Assembly: GCF_002261345.1 (NCBI RefSeq)
Contig: NZ_NEVT01000003.1
Coordinates: forward strand, 310,001 to 374,000
DNA length: 64,000 nucleotides
DNA from: Bordetella genomosp. 2
GTDB taxonomy: Bacteria; Pseudomonadota; Gammaproteobacteria; Burkholderiales; Burkholderiaceae_B
Direction of reading: 5' to 3'
Each line of letters starts with the position of its first letter. Positions within the stretch are counted from its first letter, which is position 1. Shown here in pieces: positions 59,663 through 64,000 of this stretch. The notes beneath the pieces were generated by a model. That model was not told where the DNA came from. It did no database searches and was given only the letters and a program-made list of their open reading frames with translations. A program made the translations under genes and the position numbers.

Positions 59663-60865
59663 TCAGTCGGCTCCGAGCTTGAGCGGGTCCGGTTGGCGTT
59701 TTTCAATGGCCCATTTCAGCAGGGCCGCGCAGCGGAAGATGCCGTGCGCGAACTTGCCGTAGGGCAGGGTCAGGAACAGCGCCATCACCACCCCCAGGTG
59801 GATCGCCAGCAGCAGGCCCATGAGCGCGGTGTCGCGCAAGGCCAGCAGCAGCAGGCCGGTCAGGCTGGTCAGGAACAGCAGCGCGATGAAGCCGCGGTCC
59901 ATGGGGCGCTGGTCCGGGTCGCCCTGCAGCGGGTGGCGGCGCAGGTTCAGCCACAGCAAGCCGGCCGGGCCGATCAGCAGGCCGATGCCGCCCGTCGTGC
60001 CCAGCAGCACCGGCAGGCTCAGGAACGGATAGGGAGCCTGCCAGCCGAAGGCGTAGTGGTACAGCGTGGCGACGCTGGTGGCGGCGAAGCACAGCATGAA
60101 ACCGTAGAAAGTGAAGTGGTGGAAGCGCCGGCGCCACAGCGTGAAAGCGTCGTCGGCATTGTTGCAGCCCTTGCCGTGCCCGCCGTCCAGGTACTTGAGG
60201 CGCAGCGCGTCGTGGGTGGCCTCGGCCACCGCGGGGCCCGAAGCCGCGCCCGGCGCGACATCGCGCCAGAAGCGCGCCACGCCGATGCCCAGCGCCAGCA
60301 TGGCGAACACGAACACCAGGCCGAACATCAGCGCCAGCGTGTTGTGCGGGAAGATGGCGTAGAAATTGCCGGCCAGGGGCTCGTGCAGCAGGCCGCCGGT
60401 GATGGCCACCGTCAGGACCAGGAACAGCGCCAGCGCGCCGGCGGCGGCCAGCGACAGCGTCAGGCCGTTGCGCTTGTACAGCTTGCCCAGCGCCGCCGGC
60501 CAGGCGTAGTCGCTGTAGGTCTGGACCCGCACCTTGGCCATGGCCTGCGGCACGTTCACGCCGAACTCGTGCGGCGGGGCGTACTGGCAGGCGTGCAGGC
60601 AGGCGCCGCAGTTGTGGCACAGGTTGGCCAGGTAGTTGACGTCGGCCTTGCCGAATTCCAGCCGCCGCGTCATGGCCGGGAATACCGCGCAGAAGCCTTC
60701 GCAATAGCGACAGGCATTGCAGATCTGCATGACGCGCGCCACCTCGGTTTCGTCGGCGGTCAGGCTGGCCGGCGCCTTGCCGTGCCAGCGCACGGGTTGT
60801 TCGGCCATCATGGCCGGCGCCGCGTCGCCGCGCGCCTGGCGGGTCAATTCTTCAAGCTGCTTCAC
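59663..60865 (-). CDS. tcuB: Tricarballylate utilization protein TcuB
   Basis: This 400-residue protein combines two 4Fe-4S clusters (C49, C52, C55, C59 and C83, C86, C89, C93) with a hydrophobic membrane part of about six helices. TcuB reoxidises the FADH2 of TcuA and passes electrons to the quinone pool or beyond. The start lies within the end of tcuA, a 14-bp overlap. It is followed by the Bug gene. Confidence 0.93.
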   Translation of the reverse strand: MKQLEELTRQARGDAAPAMMAEQPVRWHGKAPASLTADETEVARVMQICNACRYCEGFCAVFPAMTRRLEFGKADVNYLANLCHNCGACLHACQYAPPHEFGVNVPQAMAKVRVQTYSDYAWPAALGKLYKRNGLTLSLAAAGALALFLVLTVAITGGLLHEPLAGNFYAIFPHNTLALMFGLVFVFAMLALGIGVARFWRDVAPGAASGPAVAEATHDALRLKYLDGGHGKGCNNADDAFTLWRRRFHHFTFYGFMLCFAATSVATLYHYAFGWQAPYPFLSLPVLLGTTGGIGLLIGPAGLLWLNLRRHPLQGDPDQRPMDRGFIALLFLTSLTGLLLLALRDTALMGLLLAIHLGVVMALFLTLPYGKFAHGIFRCAALLKWAIEKRQPDPLKLGAD

Positions 60866-62267
60866 GTTGTGCTCCGTTTGCCTCCTGGGCGCGCGCGGCG
60901 GCGGCCGCGCGGGTGCCGGCGATGCGGCCGAAGGCCGTGCCGATCGACATGCCGACGCCGGCGGTATAGCCTTTGCCGAGCACGTTGCCGGCCATCATTT
61001 CGCCGGCCACGAAGAGGTTCTGGCTGGGGCGGTCGTTGAACCGCACGGCCGCGGTGTCGTCCACCTTGAGGCCCAGGTAGGTGAAGGTGATGCCCGGCCG
61101 CAGCGCGTAGCCGTAGAACGGCGGCGTGTCGATGGGGCGCGCCCAGTGTGTCTTGGCGGGTTCCACGCCTTCGGTGTGGCAGTCGTCGAGCCTGGTGTGG
61201 TCGAACGTGCCGACGCGGCATGCCGCGTTGTATTCCGCCAGCGTGCGCGTGAACTGCGCCTCGTCCAGCCCCAGCTTGCGCGCCAGCTCGGGCAGGGTGT
61301 CGGCCTGCACGCCCGGGAACACGGGCGGCATGAAGCGGCCGACCGCCTTGGAATCGATGATGGAGTAGGCGATCTGGCCCGGCTGCATGGCCGTCAGCCG
61401 GCCCCAGATGGCGTAGCGCTTGGGCCAGAAGTCCTCGCCTTCGTCGTAGAAGCGGCGCGCCTCGCGGTTGACCACCACCCCCAGCGATACGCAGTCGATG
61501 CGGGTACAGATGCCGCCGTCGTAGAGCGGCGCGCGCGCATCGATGGCCACGCAATGCGACTGAGACGGATCGCCGATGGTGTCGGCGCCGGCGTCGATCA
61601 TGAATTTCAGCAGCACGCCCATGTTGAAGCGCGTGCCGCGGATCAGGAAATTGTCGGCCGGCCATTCGCCGCGCTCGTTCTGGCCCCACGCCTCGCGCAG
61701 CCATTCGCGGTTCGATTCGAAGCCGCCCGCCGCCAGCACGCAGGCGCGCGCCTCGATGCGCTCGGCGCCGATGCGGGCGGCCACGAAGCGGCCGTTGTCC
61801 AGTTCCAGCGCGTCCACCGGCGCTTCGTAGCGGATCCGCACGCCGAGGGCTTCGGCGCTGCGGTAGTAGGCGTTGACCAGGGCCTTGCCGCCGCCCATGA
61901 AGAAGGCGTTGGTGCGCGCCACGTGCAGCGCGCCCGACAGCGGCGGCTGGAAGTTCACGCCGTGCTTGCGCATCCAGTCGCGACAGGTGGACGATTCGCG
62001 GATGACCAGCCGGGCGAGGTGTTCATTGGTGAGGCCGCCGGTGACCTTGAGCAGGTCCTGCCAGTATTCCTCTTCCGGGTACGCCTCGACCAGCACGTCC
62101 TGCGGCGCATCGTGCATGCAGCGCAGGTTGCGGGTGTGTTGCGAATTGCCGCCGCGCCATTCGCGCGGGGCCGCTTCCAGCAGCAGCACGCTGGCGCCCG
62201 CTTCGCGCGCCATCAAGGCCGCGCACAGGGCCGCGTTGCCGCCGCCGATTACCAATACGTCGATCAT
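60852..62267 (-). CDS. tcuA: FAD-dependent tricarballylate dehydrogenase TcuA
   Basis: This 471-residue flavoprotein of the fumarate reductase-like family oxidises tricarballylate to cis-aconitate. The FAD site is [22 protein letters not shown] near the N terminus, with [13 protein letters not shown] and the late [14 protein letters not shown]-like region ([21 protein letters not shown]). It is first in tcuA-tcuB-Bug. A LysR gene lies upstream in the same direction, 84 bp away. Confidence 0.93.
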   Translation of the reverse strand: MIDVLVIGGGNAALCAALMAREAGASVLLLEAAPREWRGGNSQHTRNLRCMHDAPQDVLVEAYPEEEYWQDLLKVTGGLTNEHLARLVIRESSTCRDWMRKHGVNFQPPLSGALHVARTNAFFMGGGKALVNAYYRSAEALGVRIRYEAPVDALELDNGRFVAARIGAERIEARACVLAAGGFESNREWLREAWGQNERGEWPADNFLIRGTRFNMGVLLKFMIDAGADTIGDPSQSHCVAIDARAPLYDGGICTRIDCVSLGVVVNREARRFYDEGEDFWPKRYAIWGRLTAMQPGQIAYSIIDSKAVGRFMPPVFPGVQADTLPELARKLGLDEAQFTRTLAEYNAACRVGTFDHTRLDDCHTEGVEPAKTHWARPIDTPPFYGYALRPGITFTYLGLKVDDTAAVRFNDRPSQNLFVAGEMMAGNVLGKGYTAGVGMSIGTAFGRIAGTRAAAAARAQEANGAQREAA

Positions 62268-62350
62268 GATCAGGGCCTGGCCTAGAGAATCAGGCCCGGA
62301 CTATAGGATGACCCGGCGCGGCGGCGCCATCCCCATATCGTCAATAGCTG

Positions 62351-62365
62351 TTCACGATTTGTGAA
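62351..62365. promoter_or_regulatory. Possible LysR site before tcuA
   Basis: TTCAC-GATTT-GTGAA is a symmetric 15-mer with T-N11-A form. It overlaps the stop codon of the LysR gene, about 84 bp before tcuA. It may be chance; position alone suggests it. Confidence 0.3.
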
Positions 62366-63278
62366 GAGTCGCCCCGGGCCAGGCGCCCGCCCGGACCAGT
62401 GTTTCGGCCGTTTGGGCCAGCAGGACACGGGCGGCCAGGGCGGCCGGCGACAGTTCGTCGTCGGACACGCTGGCCAGCAGATTGGCGCGCCGCACCTGGC
62501 GGTCGGCGATCTGTCGCAGCGCCAGCGGCTCGCCGCGCAGGCGCACGGTCGCGGCGCCGGGCTGGATGGTGGCGCCGAAGCCGGCGCGCACCAGGTCCAT
62601 GAGCACGTCCAGGCCGTCGATCTCGGCGGCGATGTTGGGTTCGATGCGCAGGCGCGCGCAGGAGGCGTCGACCAGCGCGCGCAGCCCGTGGCTGCCGCTG
62701 GGCAGCAACAAGGGCAGGCCGGCGACGTCGCGCAGGCGCGTAGGCCCTTCGGGCGGCAGCCCGGGCAGGTCGGGCGGGGCGATCAGGAACAGCCGCTCGT
62801 CGATCAGCGGCAGCGTGCTCCAGCGGCGCGCCGCCTCGGTGCGAAACACCACGGCCAGGTCGAGCTGGCGGGCATTGAGCATGGCGCTCAGGTAGCCCGA
62901 CAGGCTTTCCACCAGGTGCACGCGCACGTCCGGATAGCGCTCGCGCATGGCGCGCAGGAAGGGCACGGCCAGCACCGAGGCCGTGGTGGCCGGCAGCCCG
63001 ACGCTGACCGCGCCGGTCAGGCGCGAGGCCTTGGCGGCGCGCGCCGCGCCGTCGACATGGCGCAGGGCCAGCTGGGCCTGGCGCAGGAACGCCAGGCCGG
63101 CGTCGGTGGGCACCACCCCGCTGGAGGTGCGGGTCAGCAGCCGTGTCGAGAGCTCGCTTTCCAGGCGGCTGATCTGCTGGCTGAGGGCGGAGGTGACCAT
63201 GCCGAGGTCGGCGGCGGCGCGCCCCATGCTGCCGAATTCGGCCACTTTGACGAAATAGCGGAGCTGGCGCAGTTCCAT
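62352..63278 (-). CDS. LysR-family transcriptional regulator, probable tcu regulator
   Basis: This 308-residue protein begins MELRQLRYFVKVAEFGSMGRAAADLGMVTSALSQQISRLESELSTRLL, a textbook LysR HTH. The effector domain follows (TGAVSVGLPATTASVLAVPFL). It lies upstream of tcuA and co-directional with it, as tcuR does in Salmonella, so it likely activates tcu in response to the substrate. The YgjP-like gene is 12 bp upstream, so the two may share a transcript. Confidence 0.9.
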   Translation of the reverse strand: MELRQLRYFVKVAEFGSMGRAAADLGMVTSALSQQISRLESELSTRLLTRTSSGVVPTDAGLAFLRQAQLALRHVDGAARAAKASRLTGAVSVGLPATTASVLAVPFLRAMRERYPDVRVHLVESLSGYLSAMLNARQLDLAVVFRTEAARRWSTLPLIDERLFLIAPPDLPGLPPEGPTRLRDVAGLPLLLPSGSHGLRALVDASCARLRIEPNIAAEIDGLDVLMDLVRAGFGATIQPGAATVRLRGEPLALRQIADRQVRRANLLASVSDDELSPAALAARVLLAQTAETLVRAGAWPGATLHKS

Positions 63279-63290
63279 TGCGACGGGCCG

Positions 63291-64000
63291 CTAGAACTGC
63301 GGCAGGCTGGCCGGGTCATGCCGGCGCAGCACGTTCTTGGCTTCTTCGAAGCCCGGCAGGATATTGCCGACTTCGGCCCAGAAGTCGCGGCTGTGGTTCA
63401 TTTCGCGCAGGTGGGCGAGCTCGTGCGCGATGACGTAGTCGATGATGGACGGCGCGAAGTGGATCAGGCGCCAGTTCAGCATGATGTTGCCGTCGCTGGT
63501 GCACGAGCCCCAGCGGGTGGCCGCCGACGACAGGCGCCAGCGGCGGATCTTCAGGCCGCTGACCTGCAGGAAATGCGCCAGGCGCGCGCCGAACCAGGCG
63601 CCGGCGCGCTGTTGCAGCCAGGCCTGCGCGGCGTCGCGGATGCGCGCCTGGTCCGCGTCGGCCGGCAGGGCCAGCCAGAGGGTGTCGCCGTCGTTGGGCG
63701 CGTCGGCATCGCCCGACAGGAACGCCTGGCGCCGGTCGGCGCCCATGCCCAGCACGATGCGCCGGCCCAGGTAGGGAAGCTCGCCGCCGGCCTGCCAGCG
63801 GGTCTGGGACATGGCCAGTTGTTCCTTGCGGGCCTGCCAGTCGCGCAGCTTGGCGAGGATCCAGCGCGCTTTCTCGCGCACCGCGTCGTCGATCTGGGTC
63901 AGCGTGACCCAGTTGGGCGCGGTGACGCGCAGGCCGTCGTCGGCCACCACGAAGCCGATGCTGCGCCGGCGCGAGCGCAGCAGGACGAAGCCGATGGTTT
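63291..64000 (-). CDS. YgjP-like zinc metallohydrolase (DUF45), partial
   Basis: The frame is open from 63291 to the right edge, so the N terminus is outside the window; the visible part is about 235 residues. The zinc motif HELAHLREMNH (HExxH plus downstream His) in VIAHELAHLREMNHSRDFWAEV marks the SprT-like/DUF45 YgjP family. RSRRRSIGFVVADDGLRVTAPNWV near the edge matches the usual N-terminal part. A GTG at 63950 would be internal to this domain, so it is not the true start. A peptidase-like role is inferred. Confidence 0.88.
   Translation of the reverse strand, partial: TIGFVLLRSRRRSIGFVVADDGLRVTAPNWVTLTQIDDAVREKARWILAKLRDWQARKEQLAMSQTRWQAGGELPYLGRRIVLGMGADRRQAFLSGDADAPNDGDTLWLALPADADQARIRDAAQAWLQQRAGAWFGARLAHFLQVSGLKIRRWRLSSAATRWGSCTSDGNIMLNWRLIHFAPSIIDYVIAHELAHLREMNHSRDFWAEVGNILPGFEEAKNVLRRHDPASLPQF

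Overview
The window is about 64 kb of very GC-rich DNA with densely packed genes and short intergenic gaps. It looks like chromosomal DNA of a Bordetella/Achromobacter-type betaproteobacterium (Alcaligenaceae). Supporting signs are six Bug/TctC-type periplasmic solute receptors scattered among small catabolic operons, a betaproteobacterial tcuA-tcuB-Bug cluster, many LysR and IclR regulators, and a housekeeping block amgK/murU | lptD-surA-rsmA. This taxonomic call is from gene content and style only; no database was searched.

Layout. 0-5.3 kb: tag (3-methyladenine DNA glycosylase), an AsmA-family protein, a TetR regulator divergent from a frameshifted SDR, and an IclR regulator. 5.4-10.3 kb: an operon divergent from the IclR gene, holding an RraA-like aldolase, an SMP-30 lactonase, a Bug receptor, a D-2-hydroxyacid dehydrogenase, a NIPSNAP protein and an HpaI-type aldolase; it looks like a route taking a sugar acid or lactone to pyruvate. 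10.3-10.6 kb: a DnaA-box-like array, tRNA-Lys(CTT) and a terminator. 10.6-18.9 kb: two Bug modules, one with a sulfatase and an FAD-linked hydroxyacid oxidase, one with an enolase-superfamily enzyme, each with its own LysR gene.

18.9-21.8 kb: an AT-rich leader, a 531-residue Hint-domain protein of unknown function, and a winged-helix protein with a degenerate receiver. 21.9-25.0 kb: an AhpD-like protein, a MocR regulator, a GNAT and an AzoR-like flavoprotein. 25-32.4 kb: a hydantoinase/oxoprolinase operon (hyuA, hyuB, DAO-type oxidase, Bug) with a divergent IclR-like regulator. 32.5-35.4 kb: an MFS transporter, LysR, a MEKHLA-domain protein and a small hypothetical. 35.7-38.7 kb: the only complete TctCBA transporter. 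38.7-42.3 kb: an XRE-cupin regulator facing an ABC-type receptor, a cupin and an iron alcohol dehydrogenase across an 18-bp perfect inverted repeat.

42.4-53.7 kb is mostly housekeeping: an OmpA-like lipoprotein, PhhB, a coiled-coil membrane protein, MurU and AmgK, LptD, SurA, RsmA, glycerate kinase and pyruvate kinase. 53.7-58.5 kb holds a SpmA/SpmB-like membrane protein and a frameshifted FadE-type acyl-CoA dehydrogenase, flanked by clusters of a GGTGTCWGACACC palindrome, then def and gloA. 58.6-64 kb holds Bug-tcuB-tcuA, a LysR gene and a YgjP-like metallohydrolase that runs off the right edge.

Recurring themes are catabolic operons with private solute receptors and a divergent regulator, with a clear inverted repeat in most divergent promoters, and two genes each interrupted by an apparent +1 insertion in a run of six G or C.
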